Positions 52,719-62,387 are shown, numbered from the stretch's first letter. The stretch: DNA of 64,000 bases from Lentzea albidocapillata subsp. violacea (GCF_900100275.1 NZ_FNET01000018.1:1-64000), one strand, 5' to 3'. The notes: a model not told the origin generated them from the sequence alone. Numbers and translations are program-made.

Positions 52719-53434
52719 GCCGTGCGGTTTCCCGGCGGCGCGTGCTTCCACACCTGCCTGGTCAACTCATCGAGGTCCGCCAGGTCGCCGAGGACGATCT
52801 CGGCCCCGGCCCGGCGCAGGTCGTCCGCGCTGCTGCGGCCGGTGGCCACCGCGACCAGCCGCACGCCCGCCTTCGTCGCCGCGTACACGTCGTGCGGCGT
52901 GTCGCCGATGAGCACGACCTCCTCATGGGTGAACGGCCGGATGCGCCGCGCGCGTTCACGGGCGAACGTCACCAGTTCGGCACGGTCGGCGTGCTCGTCG
53001 CCGAACGCGCTGACCTCCCAGTCGACCAGGTGCGCCAGGCCGAACTCCTCCAGCTTGACCAGCGCGACGCTCCTGAGGTTCGCCGTCAGCACGCCCTGGT
53101 GCACCCGCGGATCGTCCGCGAAGTGCTGGAGGGCTGCCAACGCCCCCGGCAGCACCTCGCCGTGGCCGGGCAGCTCGGCGCGTCTGGACTCGAAGGAGTG
53201 CGCGAGCGCGTCGGCGAGGAGCCGGGCCGCCTGCTCCGTGTGCTCGATGCCGTGCAGGCGCAGCGTCTCCTCGATGAGGTCGGCCTCGGTGCGGCCACCG
53301 AGGTCCACGGGGCCGCTGAGCTCCCTGCCGAAGGCGCTCCGGAACGCCTCGCGGTACATCAGCCCGCCGAAGCCGCGGGCCGAGATCAGGGTGTTGTCGA
53401 TGTCCCACAGCACCAGCAGTTCGGGCCCGGTCAC
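52715..53434 (-). CDS. HAD-family hydrolase
   Basis: A 239-residue haloacid-dehalogenase-type phosphatase, start GTG 53434. Motif I is DIDNTLI (first Asp is the nucleophile), motif II is LTANLRS, and motif IV is GDTPHDVYAA. Substrate is unknown; relatives act on small phosphorylated metabolites. It diverges from the SDR gene and is coupled to the small acidic gene. Confidence 0.88.
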   Translation of the reverse strand: MTGPELLVLWDIDNTLISARGFGGLMYREAFRSAFGRELSGPVDLGGRTEADLIEETLRLHGIEHTEQAARLLADALAHSFESRRAELPGHGEVLPGALAALQHFADDPRVHQGVLTANLRSVALVKLEEFGLAHLVDWEVSAFGDEHADRAELVTFARERARRIRPFTHEEVVLIGDTPHDVYAATKAGVRLVAVATGRSSADDLRRAGAEIVLGDLADLDELTRQVWKHAPPGNRTA

Positions 53435-53470
53435 CGGACCACCACCCCTCAACGCGTAAAATCGCTGCTC

Positions 53471-54856
53471 ATGACCTCGATCGACCCCGCAGAGCTGGAA
53501 GTCTGCCTGCGCGTGCTTGCCCAGGTCGAGGACCTGCCGGCGGAACACGACGACGCCGTGCGCGTCCGCCGGGCCACCGCGAAGATCTTCAAGGCCGCGA
53601 AGAAGTTCCGCAAAACCGAGCGCAAGGCCGCCATCGTGGCCAACGACCGCGCCGTCACCGCGCTGACGGCCACCGGGTCGCCGGACCGAATCGACGACGA
53701 GACGCAGGGTCTTCCCCTCGTGTCGACGGCTCAGGGAGCCACGGCGGGCACGTTGCTGCGCGCCCGGTCCTGCTACACCTGCCGCACGAGGTTTGTCGAG
53801 GTAGACGCCTTCTACCACAACCTCTGCCCCGCCTGCGCGGCCTTCAACCACGGCAAGCGCGACGCCCGCACGGACCTGACGGGCCGCAACGCGCTGCTGA
53901 CCGGCGGGCGGGCGAAGATCGGCATGTACATCGCGCTGCGGCTACTGCGTGACGGCGCGCACACCACCATCACCACCCGGTTCCCCAAGGACGCGGCACG
54001 GCGGTTCGCCTCCATGCCCGACGCCGCCGACTGGATCGACCGGCTCAAGATCGTCGGTATCGACCTGCGCGACCCGGCCCAGGTGCTGGCGCTGGCCGAC
54101 GAGGTGGCGTCCCGCGGCCCACTCGACGTCCTGATCAACAACGCCGCCCAGACCGTGCGCCGCTCCTCCAACGCCTATGCGCCGCTGGCTACCGCCGAGC
54201 ACGAGGCGTTGACCGGGGACGCCCGCCGTCCCGAGCTGATCTCGTTCGGTGGCCACGGCCAGCTCGCGCTGCCCGGCACCGCCGTGCCCGAGGCGCACTC
54301 GGTGACGACGCTCGCGTTGATGGCGGGCTCGAAGGACATCGACGCGGGCGGCCTGGTGCCGGACACCGCGCCGGTCAACTCGTGGATCCAGAACGTCGAG
54401 GAGGTCGACCCGGTCGAGCTGCTGGAGGTGCAGCTCTGCAACTCGACGGCGCCGTTCCTGCTGATCTCGCGGCTGCGCGCCTCGATGGCGAAGTCGTCGT
54501 ACCGCCGCAAGTACGTGGTGAACGTGTCGGCGATGGAGGGCCAGTTCTCCCGCGCCTACAAGGGTTCCGGGCACCCGCACACGAACATGGCGAAGGCCGC
54601 GCTGAACATGTTGACGCGCACCAGCGCCGAGGAGATGCTGCAGGCCGACGGCATCCTGATGACGGCCGTCGACACGGGCTGGATCACCGACGAGCGCCCG
54701 CACCCGATGAAGATGCGGCTCGCCGAAGAGGGGTTCCACGCCCCGTTGGACCTGGTCGACGGCGCGGCGCGGGTGTACGACCCGATCGTGCGCGGCGAGG
54801 CCGGCGAGGACCTGTACGGCTGCTTCCTGAAGGACTACGCGCCCTCGCCTTGGTGA
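53471..54856 (+). CDS. SDR-family protein with N-terminal zinc ribbon and no catalytic Tyr
   Basis: A 461-residue protein. An N-terminal helical part is followed by a zinc ribbon (Cys101, Cys104, Cys119, Cys122) and a short-chain dehydrogenase/reductase domain with TGGRAKIG (144-151) and NNAAQT. At the usual YxxxK position the sequence is TNMAK (Lys near 375), so the catalytic Tyr is missing while Ser of VNVSAMEGQ remains. It may be a non-classical SDR or a scaffold. Start ATG 53471. Confidence 0.85.
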   Translation: MTSIDPAELEVCLRVLAQVEDLPAEHDDAVRVRRATAKIFKAAKKFRKTERKAAIVANDRAVTALTATGSPDRIDDETQGLPLVSTAQGATAGTLLRARSCYTCRTRFVEVDAFYHNLCPACAAFNHGKRDARTDLTGRNALLTGGRAKIGMYIALRLLRDGAHTTITTRFPKDAARRFASMPDAADWIDRLKIVGIDLRDPAQVLALADEVASRGPLDVLINNAAQTVRRSSNAYAPLATAEHEALTGDARRPELISFGGHGQLALPGTAVPEAHSVTTLALMAGSKDIDAGGLVPDTAPVNSWIQNVEEVDPVELLEVQLCNSTAPFLLISRLRASMAKSSYRRKYVVNVSAMEGQFSRAYKGSGHPHTNMAKAALNMLTRTSAEEMLQADGILMTAVDTGWITDERPHPMKMRLAEEGFHAPLDLVDGAARVYDPIVRGEAGEDLYGCFLKDYAPSPW

Positions 54857-54921
54857 CGCACGCGTCCGAGGCACCCGTCGGACGCACCCGAACGAGCCCT
54901 TTCGTCAGGTCACAGGCGTAT

Positions 54922-54937
54922 TTGAACACTTGTTCGA
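54922..54937 (+). promoter_or_regulatory. LexA-type SOS box upstream of ku
   Basis: TTGAACACTTGTTCGA contains GAAC-4-GTTC (54924-54935), the core of the Gram-positive/actinobacterial LexA operator. It lies 14 bases before the Ku start codon, where bound LexA would block transcription, so this Ku gene may be induced by DNA damage. Confidence 0.65.
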
Positions 54938-54950
54938 GTACTCATTTGTC

Positions 54951-55613
54951 ATGAGAACTGTGTGGCGGGGAGCACTTCGGTTCGGGATGTCGACGATGAC
55001 GGTGCGGCTGGTGTCCGCGGCCACCGAACATCGCAGCAAGGTGCACCTGGTGCACCGCGAGGACAGTGGCCGCGTGCGCCACCAACAGGTGTGCGGCGAG
55101 TGCTCACTGCGGCTGACGCCGGAGGACATCGGGCGGGGTTACGAGCTCGACGACGGCCGGATCGTGCAGATCGATCCGGGCGACCTGCCGGCGCCGGAGG
55201 ACGGCGTGATCGACGTGCAGCAGTTCGCGCCGCAGGTCGACGTGGACCCGGTCGCGTTGCACCGCAGTTACTACGTGGAGCCGGACGACCTGGCCGTGCG
55301 GTCCTACGTGCTGCTGCGGGAGACGCTGGAGCGGACCAAGACCGCCGCGATCGTGAAGTTCGCCTTGCGGAGCAGGGAAACGCTGGCCGCCATCCGGCCA
55401 CAGCATGGTGTTCTGGTGCTGCACACGTTGTTGTGGCCCGACGAGGTCCGCGAGCCGCACTTCGCGTTCCTGCACCGGGACACCGAGGTGCGCACCGGTG
55501 AGCTGGCCGCTGCGGCGGCGTTGGTGCGGGCGCAGACGCGTCCGTTCCGGCCGCACGACTACCCGAACACGCACCACGAGGCGTTGCTGCACCTGGTTGA
55601 GGCGAACGTCTAG
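54951..55613 (+). CDS. ku: Ku-family DNA end-binding protein (short form)
   Basis: A 220-residue bacterial Ku, which rings broken DNA ends and recruits a ligase for non-homologous end joining. The pattern RTVWRGALRFGMSTMTVRL, the Cys pair VCGECSL, YYVEPDD, AIVKFALRSRETLAAIRP and HTLLWPDEVREP are Ku hallmarks. It lacks the C-terminal extension that many bacterial Ku proteins use to bind LigD or DNA. No ligase gene is in this window. The start is ATG 54951, directly behind an SOS box. Confidence 0.9.
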   Translation: MRTVWRGALRFGMSTMTVRLVSAATEHRSKVHLVHREDSGRVRHQQVCGECSLRLTPEDIGRGYELDDGRIVQIDPGDLPAPEDGVIDVQQFAPQVDVDPVALHRSYYVEPDDLAVRSYVLLRETLERTKTAAIVKFALRSRETLAAIRPQHGVLVLHTLLWPDEVREPHFAFLHRDTEVRTGELAAAAALVRAQTRPFRPHDYPNTHHEALLHLVEANV

Positions 55614-55642
55614 GCCCTCCGCCCGCTCCTGGTGGTGCGGGT

Positions 55643-55679
55643 GCGCGACCCGCGCGCCGGGGATGAACGCGGGTCGCGC
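55643..55679. terminator. Terminator hairpin after ku
   Basis: GCGCGACCCGCG pairs perfectly with CGCGGGTCGCGC around a 13-base loop in the gap between ku and the helicase gene. The 12-bp stem is a likely terminator, so the helicase probably has its own promoter. Confidence 0.7.
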
Positions 55680-55714
55680 GCCCGTGCCGTCAGGGCGCGC
55701 TAGCATCGGCAGCC

Positions 55715-58585
55715 ATGCTCGCCAGCCCGTCCGATCTCGTCGACCTGCTCGAGTGCGAGCACCGCAGCTACCTGGGGCGGGGCGATCGGCAGGGCGACCC
55801 CGGCGAGCTCGTCAAGGCCGCTGAACGCACCGCCGCCGAGATGCGGGCCGGCGCGGACCTGGTCGAGAACGCCGTGTTCTTCGACGGCGTGTTCCACTGC
55901 ACCGCTCAGACCCTCGTGCGCACGGCCGACGGCTACGAGCCGTGCGAGGAGGCCTCAGACGCCACTCCCCTGGCGGTGTTGTCGCTGGTCGCGGCCGCGC
56001 AGGCGGTGGATTCCCCGCGCGCGCACCTGATCATCGACGGCCGCCGGACGTCTTTCCGCGTCGCTGACTTCACTCCTCTGCTGGGGCGGTTGCGAACTCG
56101 GCTCGCGAAGCCCTCACCTGCACCGAAGCGGTCCTGGGGTGACGTGCGGGCGGCCTGCAACGGGTGCCGGTTCGCTCGTCACTGCGCTTCTGGTCGCGAG
56201 GAGGCCCGTGACCTGTCGCTCGTGGCCGGTCTTCGTGCTGACCAGCGGCGGAAGCTGGTTTCGGCCGGCATTGACACGATCGACGCGCTTGCCGCGACCG
56301 AAAACCGGCCCGCCACCCTCTCCCCCGCGTCGTTCACGGCGTTGACCGCGCAGGCCCGGCTGCAGGTGCAGCAGGAACGCACGGGGGTCATCACCTACGA
56401 GGTCGTGGCGCCGGAGGCGTTGGCGAACCTGCCGGAGCCGGCCGACGACGACGTGTTCCTGGAAGTGGACGGCGACACGTTCCGGACGCCGGGCTGGCAC
56501 GGGACGTTCGAGGAGTTCGTCGACCGGACACCGGCCGGCACGGTGTACCACTTCATGCCGCACGACCTCGCTGGACGGGCCGCACGGACGGCGACCAAAG
56601 AGTCCGAAGTGGACGAACTGGTGCGGCGCTGTGTCGACCTGGGCGCGTTGACGCGGCGGGTGCTGCGAGTGTCCACACGGGAGTACACGCTGCCGGCGCT
56701 GAAGCCGTTGCTGGACGACGAGATTCCCACTCGCGGACTGCGGGATCTGTTGCACCGCGTCAAGGTCGAGCGGGAGATCGAGACCGCGCCGCCGCAGGAG
56801 CGCGACGAGACGGCGCTGGAGAAGGCGGCCGAGCGGGCGCGCCGGATGGCGGCGCTGACCGAGCCGTTGCTCGCCGAGGGGCACGCGTTGTTCGCGGCGA
56901 CGGTCGGCTACCACCGGCGTGAGGCGAGTCCGGCGTGGGGCGACTACTTCCGGCAGGCCCTCGCGCCGATCTCCGACCTGGAGACGGATTCGAACTGCGC
57001 GGTGCCGATCACGCTCAAGGCCGAGGACTGGGTGCCTCCGGCCGGGCGGGTCCGGACGCACAAGCGGCAGGTGCACGCGCGGATCGACCCGGAACGTCCG
57101 CACCCGTTCGGTTCCGGCGAGCAGGTCCGGCTGCTCTACCCCGGCAACGTGACGCGCAACGCCGTGGTGGCGGACGACAATCCGTACGAGCTGGTGCTGA
57201 CCGAGAGCAACTCGCAGGAACACTCCGACCTGCCGATCGCCGTGCTGCCGGGCAGTCCGGTGCCCGCGTCACCGAAGGACGAGGCCGTCGCGGAACTGGC
57301 CGAGCAGGCCGTCAGCCTGCTGCCGCTGCTCCCCCGCAACCCCGGCATCGACCTGTTGCTGCGCACGCCGCCCGCGCAACCGTTGCCACAGCACGACGAC
57401 GTGGTGCAGGCCGTGATCAAGGCCGTCGACCAGCTCGACGGCGGGACGCTGGCGGTGCAGGGACCGCCCGGCGCCGGCAAGACGTACCTCGCGACCAAGC
57501 TCGTGCGGCACCTGATCGACCAGGGCAAGACGGTCGCGGTGACCTCGACGTCGCACAAGGCCGTGGAGAACGTGCTGTCGAGCGTCGACCCGGACATCCC
57601 GATGGCCAAGCGCCCCAAGGAGAAGAAGCCAGAAGAAGGCCTGCCCTGGGACCAGCCGAAGAGCAACGGCGCGCTGGCGCAGTGGCGCGAGGAACACCCG
57701 CAGGGGCACCTGGTCGGCGGCACGGCGTGGACGTTCTCCAACGCCGTGATCAAGGCGCGGCCGTTCGACGTGATGATCATCGACGAGGCCGGCCAGTTCG
57801 CCCTGGCCGACGCGGTGGCGGTGGCGACGGCGGCGCGCAACCTCGTGCTGCTGGGCGATCCGCAGCAACTGCCGCAGGTCGTGCAGGGCGTGCACCCGCC
57901 CGGTTCGGACGCTTCGGCGCTCGGCCACCTCCTCGGCGACGCGGACGTCATTCCCGCGCATCTGGGCTACTTCCTGGCCGAGACGCGGCGGATGCACCCG
58001 GCGGTCTGTCGTCCCGTGTCCGAACTTTCCTATGCCGGACTGCTCCATTCGCACGACACGGCCGCCCATCGGTCGATCTCCGGCATCGAGCCCGGGATCT
58101 ACCTGCGCGAGGTCGACCACCGGCACAACATCACGTCGTCCGTGGAGGAAGCCGAGGCCGTGGTGGACACGGTGCGCGCGATCGTCGGTCGTACCTGGAC
58201 GGACAACGGCACAACGCGCGAACTGACCGATGCGGACATTCTCGTGGTGGCGCCCTACAACCTGCAGGTACGGGTGATCCGGCGCCGGCTCGCCGACGCC
58301 GGGTTCACCGAGACCCGGGTGGGCACCGTGGACCGCTTCCAGGGCCAGGAAGCGCCGGCCGTCATCATGTCCATGACGTCCTCGTCCACCGTCGACCTCC
58401 CGCGTGGCCTGGACTTTCTTTTGTCACGCAACAGATTGAACGTGGCCCTGTCCCGTGCCCAGACGCTCGCCGTGATGATCTGCTCGCCACGGCTGCTGGA
58501 CGCCGACGTGCGGGGCGTGGAGCAGATGCGGCTGGTAGCGGGCACGATCGGCCTGACCGAGAACATGCGGATCTATCCGTGGTGA
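55715..58585 (+). CDS. RecB/TM0106-like nuclease-helicase with SF1 (Dna2/Upf1-type) motor
   Basis: A 956-residue protein. The N-terminus resembles the TM0106 RecB-like family and keeps four Cys placed for a 4Fe-4S cluster (Cys14, Cys148, Cys151, Cys157), but the nuclease D-x-K motif region reads YEPCEEASDATPLA, so the nuclease is probably inactive. The C-terminal motor has GPPGAGKT (583-590), IDEAGQ, GDPQQLPQ, VGTVDRFQGQE and RLNVALSRAQ. It is shorter than typical relatives of about 1100 residues. Its place next to ku suggests a DNA-repair role, which is inference. Confidence 0.88.
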   Translation: MLASPSDLVDLLECEHRSYLGRGDRQGDPGELVKAAERTAAEMRAGADLVENAVFFDGVFHCTAQTLVRTADGYEPCEEASDATPLAVLSLVAAAQAVDSPRAHLIIDGRRTSFRVADFTPLLGRLRTRLAKPSPAPKRSWGDVRAACNGCRFARHCASGREEARDLSLVAGLRADQRRKLVSAGIDTIDALAATENRPATLSPASFTALTAQARLQVQQERTGVITYEVVAPEALANLPEPADDDVFLEVDGDTFRTPGWHGTFEEFVDRTPAGTVYHFMPHDLAGRAARTATKESEVDELVRRCVDLGALTRRVLRVSTREYTLPALKPLLDDEIPTRGLRDLLHRVKVEREIETAPPQERDETALEKAAERARRMAALTEPLLAEGHALFAATVGYHRREASPAWGDYFRQALAPISDLETDSNCAVPITLKAEDWVPPAGRVRTHKRQVHARIDPERPHPFGSGEQVRLLYPGNVTRNAVVADDNPYELVLTESNSQEHSDLPIAVLPGSPVPASPKDEAVAELAEQAVSLLPLLPRNPGIDLLLRTPPAQPLPQHDDVVQAVIKAVDQLDGGTLAVQGPPGAGKTYLATKLVRHLIDQGKTVAVTSTSHKAVENVLSSVDPDIPMAKRPKEKKPEEGLPWDQPKSNGALAQWREEHPQGHLVGGTAWTFSNAVIKARPFDVMIIDEAGQFALADAVAVATAARNLVLLGDPQQLPQVVQGVHPPGSDASALGHLLGDADVIPAHLGYFLAETRRMHPAVCRPVSELSYAGLLHSHDTAAHRSISGIEPGIYLREVDHRHNITSSVEEAEAVVDTVRAIVGRTWTDNGTTRELTDADILVVAPYNLQVRVIRRRLADAGFTETRVGTVDRFQGQEAPAVIMSMTSSSTVDLPRGLDFLLSRNRLNVALSRAQTLAVMICSPRLLDADVRGVEQMRLVAGTIGLTENMRIYPW

Positions 58586-58607
58586 CACCACGGCGTTGTT
58601 CAGCCCC

Positions 58608-59357
58608 CTAGAGATCCAGCGCGGTCGCGGGTTCGTGGCCCTCGCGGATGAACCACTCGGTGCCGAACGCGTGCGCGAACGTGGGCTCGTCCAGCGACAG
58701 GAAGAACGACTGCTCGGGGATCTGCGAGGCGTGCGCGCGCATCGCCTGCCGCTTCACCTCCAGGTACTTCGAGACGTCGACGCCGACGTTGATCTCCGAC
58801 TCCGGCACCGCGCCCTCACCGAGCGGCCCCGGATCCTCGATGCCGGCCATCCGGAACGCCTCGCGGAACTCCGACTCGCGCACCATCGCCTGGTAGACGG
58901 CCGGTGTGCCCGCGATCTCGGCGGCGCGCATGCCGACCCGGTGCGCCTGGATGTGGTCCGGGTGCCCGTAACCGCCGAAGCTGTCGTAGGTCAGGAACAC
59001 CTTCGCGTCCTCCTCGACGAGGATCGCCGCGAGTTTCCGCGCCGCCTCCTCGACGTCCGCGGTCCAGAACGAACCGGGCTGGTCGTTGAGCTCGTCGCCC
59101 ATCATCCCGGAGTCGCGGTACCCCAGGAACTCCACGCGCGCGACCCCCAGCAGGTCCGCCGCCGCGTGCGTCTCCACGACGCGGCGTTGCCAGAGTTCCT
59201 CGCCCTCCTCCAGGAAGTCCGGCACCTCCCCGGCCTCGCCGCGCGTCGCGACGACGAGCACGACCCGGTGGCCCTCCTCGAACGCTTTGCGCATCACGCC
59301 ACCGGTCACGATGCACTCGTCGTCGGGATGGGCGTGGAAAGTCACCAGTGTGGCCAT
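58608..59357 (-). CDS. PIG-L family amidase, Mca/MshB-like
   Basis: A 249-residue zinc amidase with HAHPDDE (zinc ligands) near residue 8 and GYGHPDHIQAHRVG. It is closer to the mycothiol-conjugate amidase/deacetylase branch (Mca or MshB) than the gene at 15380, which hints at mycothiol detoxification, but the call is not certain. The start is ATG 59357. Confidence 0.88.
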   Translation of the reverse strand: MATLVTFHAHPDDECIVTGGVMRKAFEEGHRVVLVVATRGEAGEVPDFLEEGEELWQRRVVETHAAADLLGVARVEFLGYRDSGMMGDELNDQPGSFWTADVEEAARKLAAILVEEDAKVFLTYDSFGGYGHPDHIQAHRVGMRAAEIAGTPAVYQAMVRESEFREAFRMAGIEDPGPLGEGAVPESEINVGVDVSKYLEVKRQAMRAHASQIPEQSFFLSLDEPTFAHAFGTEWFIREGHEPATALDL

Positions 59358-59395
59358 GTCCGCGACGTTACCCGTGAGGTGCCCGGCACGTGAAA

Positions 59396-59435
59396 GGGCG
59401 GCGCTCCCCCAGAGTCAGGCTGGGAGGCGCCGCCC
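59396..59435. terminator. Terminator hairpin after the subtilase gene
   Basis: GGGCGGCGCTCCC pairs with GGGAGGCGCCGCCC (one bulged base) across a 13-base loop, just downstream of the minus-strand subtilase gene and upstream of the Mca-like gene. A short T-run follows on the minus strand. Confidence 0.7.
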
Positions 59436-59453
59436 CTCGGCGAACTCGTGGAG

Positions 59454-61247
59454 CTATCGCAGGGTCAGGTTCCAGGCGTTGATGTACCCGGTGTCACCGG
59501 AGTACACGTCCTGGACCCGCAGCTTCCACGTGCCCGCCGCGACCTCGGACGAGGCGTTGACCGTGTAGGTCGCCACCACGTTGTCGGCACTGTCCGAAGA
59601 GGACGAGTTCTTCAGCCGGTAGGCGGTGCCGTCCGGCGCGATCAGGTCGATCACCAGGTCACCGCGGTAGGTGTGGACGATGTCCACACCGACCTTGGTG
59701 GTGGAGGAGGCATTGCCCGTCACCGTGGAGGTGATGGACGAGGTCACCGTACTGCGGTCCGCGATGGCGACATCGGTCGTGTTCTCCAGGCCACCGGAGG
59801 GCGGCGGAGTCGTGTCGATGGCCGCCACGGTCTTGGCGGCGTCCGCGAGACCGGCGCCACAGCCACCCGAGCAGGTGCCGGGAAGCGGACGGGCGTTGGT
59901 CTTGATCAGGTCCTTGACCTGGGCCGGCGTGAGCGACGGCTTCTTCGCGACCAGCAGTGCCGCGAGGCCCGCGACGTGCGGGGCGGCCATCGACGTGCCC
60001 TGGTACGGCTTGTAGTTCTCGGCACCGGGAACGGTGGTGCCGGCGTTCAGCGTCGACCAGATGCCGTTCTGCGGCGTGGTGATGGTGCCAGGGGTGTCGG
60101 TGCCGCGACGGGTCTCGCCGCCGGGCGCCGCGATGTCGATGCGGGTGCCGTAGTTCGAGTAGAACGTCCGGTTGCCCTCACGGGACGACGCCGCGACGGT
60201 GACGACGCCGTTGCAGTTGGCCGGCGTGTAGTTCGCGACGTTGTCGTTCGAGTTGCCGGCCGCGACGACGACCGTGGTGCCGCGGTTGATGGCGCCGTTG
60301 ATCGCGTTCTGGTACGTCGTGGAGCAGGAGGACTTGCCGCCCAGCGACATGTTGATGACCTTGGCGGGCGTCTGGTTCGCGGGCACGCCGGTCACCGTGC
60401 CGCCGGAAGCCCAGGTGATCGCGTCGGCGATGTCCGAGGTGGCGCCACCGCACTTGGCGAGCACGCGCAACGGCTGGATCTTGGCGTCGTAGGCGATGCC
60501 CGCGATGCCCTTGCCGTTGTTGGTGGACGCGGAGATCGTGCCGGCCACGTGCGTGCCGTGCCAGGACGAGCCCTGGTCCTGCGCGGGCACCGGGTTGCCG
60601 AACATGTCGGTGCCGCACTCGCCGCGCGCCACCCAGTCACCCTCGTCGGCCGGGTTGGAGTCGCGGCCGTTGTTGTCACGGGCACGCGCCGAGTCGGAGA
60701 CGAAGTCGTACCCCGCGACGACCCGGTCCGCCAGGTCGCTGTGCGCGACGTAACCGGTGTCGATGACCGCGACGGTCACACCGGCGCCGGTGGTGCTGGA
60801 CCACGCGCTGGGCACGTTCATGCCCGCGGTGGCCTCGAAGAGGTCCCACTGCCGGGAGTACTCGGTGTCGTTCGGGTCCGCGAACGGCTGCATCAGCAGG
60901 TCCGGCTCGACGAACGCGACGTCGGGGTCGTTCTTGAACGCCTGGATCGTGTTGTCGGCGTTCGTGGTCTTCGCGCCGAGGTCGACGACGACCGCGCCAC
61001 TCGACATGCGGCGGTGCACGGACTTGCCCTTGCTACGGGCGTCGTCCGAGGCAGCGGAGTCGGACGAGGCTTCGGCGGTGCCGGGCTTGTAGCCGACGAT
61101 CAGCCGCTCGAAGGGGCGGTTCACCTGGGTCGAGTCCGGCTGGGACTGGATCTGGGCGGGGGCTGCGGTCGCCGATGGGGCGACAACGCTGAGCACGGCG
61201 GCGGAAACTGCCGCGGCGCACACACTCGTGCGTCGCAATCCGTTCAC
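59454..61247 (-). CDS. Secreted S8 (subtilisin-like) peptidase with C-terminal P domain
   Basis: A 597-residue exported protease. Signal peptide to about residue 29, then an inhibitor-I9-like prodomain (FERLIVGYKPG), a peptidase domain with Asp163 (VIDTGY), His230 (HGTHVAG) and Ser419 (GTSMAAPHVAG), and a C-terminal proprotein-convertase P-like beta domain (VGVDIVHTYRGDLVIDLIAPDGT). The start GTG 61247 has GGAAGGA upstream. It diverges from a LuxR-type regulator that could control it. Confidence 0.92.
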   Translation of the reverse strand: MNGLRRTSVCAAAVSAAVLSVVAPSATAAPAQIQSQPDSTQVNRPFERLIVGYKPGTAEASSDSAASDDARSKGKSVHRRMSSGAVVVDLGAKTTNADNTIQAFKNDPDVAFVEPDLLMQPFADPNDTEYSRQWDLFEATAGMNVPSAWSSTTGAGVTVAVIDTGYVAHSDLADRVVAGYDFVSDSARARDNNGRDSNPADEGDWVARGECGTDMFGNPVPAQDQGSSWHGTHVAGTISASTNNGKGIAGIAYDAKIQPLRVLAKCGGATSDIADAITWASGGTVTGVPANQTPAKVINMSLGGKSSCSTTYQNAINGAINRGTTVVVAAGNSNDNVANYTPANCNGVVTVAASSREGNRTFYSNYGTRIDIAAPGGETRRGTDTPGTITTPQNGIWSTLNAGTTVPGAENYKPYQGTSMAAPHVAGLAALLVAKKPSLTPAQVKDLIKTNARPLPGTCSGGCGAGLADAAKTVAAIDTTPPPSGGLENTTDVAIADRSTVTSSITSTVTGNASSTTKVGVDIVHTYRGDLVIDLIAPDGTAYRLKNSSSSDSADNVVATYTVNASSEVAAGTWKLRVQDVYSGDTGYINAWNLTLR

Positions 61248-61421
61248 GTGAGGTCCTTCCACGCAGGGCCTTCGCGTGCCGTTGAGGGCGTCAGTGTTCT
61301 GAACCGGCTGCGGAGGTGGGAGGACCGTAAGCCGGGTCACACCTGCGAAAACAGGTCTAGTCGAGGCTGTTTGACGACACTGGCGTGTTCACGACAGGGG
61401 TACTGCGCCGAATGGCGCACA

Positions 61422-62357
61422 ATGGTGGCCGTGTTTGGACACCTGGGCGTCGCGCCGGAGCTAACGGCCGTTTACGAGCTGCTGGTAACGGGCGGAAGCC
61501 GCACCACAGCCGAGATCGGCGTCGCGGTCCCGGTGCTGGAGGAGATGCGGGAGCTGGGTCTGGTCCGGCACCTGCCCGGTGACGTGTGGCAGGCCGTGGC
61601 GCCGGACCTGGCCGTGGAAGCGCTGATCGCGGCCCGCGAGGAGGCCAACCGCCGGGCCCGCGCGGACATCGGCCCGTTGATGGAGCTGTACCTGCGCAAC
61701 CGCGACGAGGAACTGGCGGACAACGCGTTCGTCGAGGTGGTGTCCGGTGTGGACGCTGTCCGCGAGCTGTGGCACGCCCTGCTGCGCGGCGCCCGCGGCG
61801 AGGTCTGCGTGCTCGACCAGCCGCCGTACGTGACGCCGCTGGGCCAGCACGTCGCGCTGGAGGACGAGACGCGGGAACGGGACGTGCAGTGGCGGGTCGT
61901 CTACGACCGTTCCGCCGTCGACATTCCCGGCCGGGTCACGGAGATCATCGACCAGGTCGCGGCCGGCGAACGCGCCCGCGTCACGCCGACGCTGCCGTTC
62001 AAGCTCGCGGTGATCGACCTGCACGCGGCGGTGCTCCCCGTCGTGAACGGCGACGTGGTCGACCAGGTGCTGCTGATCCGGCCGTCCGCGCTGCTGGACG
62101 TGCTGCGCTCGACGTTCGAGCTGTACTGGGAGAAGGGAATCCCGTTCAGCCCCGGCGGGATCTACGCGGCGGCCGCCGACGTGGACCCGAACCTGCTGGG
62201 GCTGCTCGCCGCCGGGCTGACCGACGAGTCGATCGCACGGCAGCTGGGGCTCGCGCCCCGCACGGTGCAGCGCCGGGTGCGGCAGCTGATGGACCGGTGC
62301 GGCGCGCAGACGCGGTTCCAGGCGGGCGTTCAGGCGATGCGGCGAGGCTGGTTGTAG
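61422..62357 (+). CDS. LuxR-type regulator with TrmB-like N-terminal half
   Basis: A 311-residue regulator. The C-terminus is a LuxR/GerE helix-turn-helix (LLAAGLTDESIARQLGLAPRTVQRRVRQLMDRCGAQTRFQAGVQAMRRGW), shown here only by its key stretch TDESIARQLGLAPRTVQRRV. The N-terminal part, starting GVAPELTAVYELLVTGG, looks like the TrmB-type winged-helix/ligand domain seen in many actinomycete LuxR proteins. The start is ATG 61422. It diverges from the subtilase gene. Confidence 0.88.
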   Translation: MVAVFGHLGVAPELTAVYELLVTGGSRTTAEIGVAVPVLEEMRELGLVRHLPGDVWQAVAPDLAVEALIAAREEANRRARADIGPLMELYLRNRDEELADNAFVEVVSGVDAVRELWHALLRGARGEVCVLDQPPYVTPLGQHVALEDETRERDVQWRVVYDRSAVDIPGRVTEIIDQVAAGERARVTPTLPFKLAVIDLHAAVLPVVNGDVVDQVLLIRPSALLDVLRSTFELYWEKGIPFSPGGIYAAAADVDPNLLGLLAAGLTDESIARQLGLAPRTVQRRVRQLMDRCGAQTRFQAGVQAMRRGWL

Positions 62358-62387
62358 CCCGTACACCCGCCGGCCAGAAGAGAGAAC

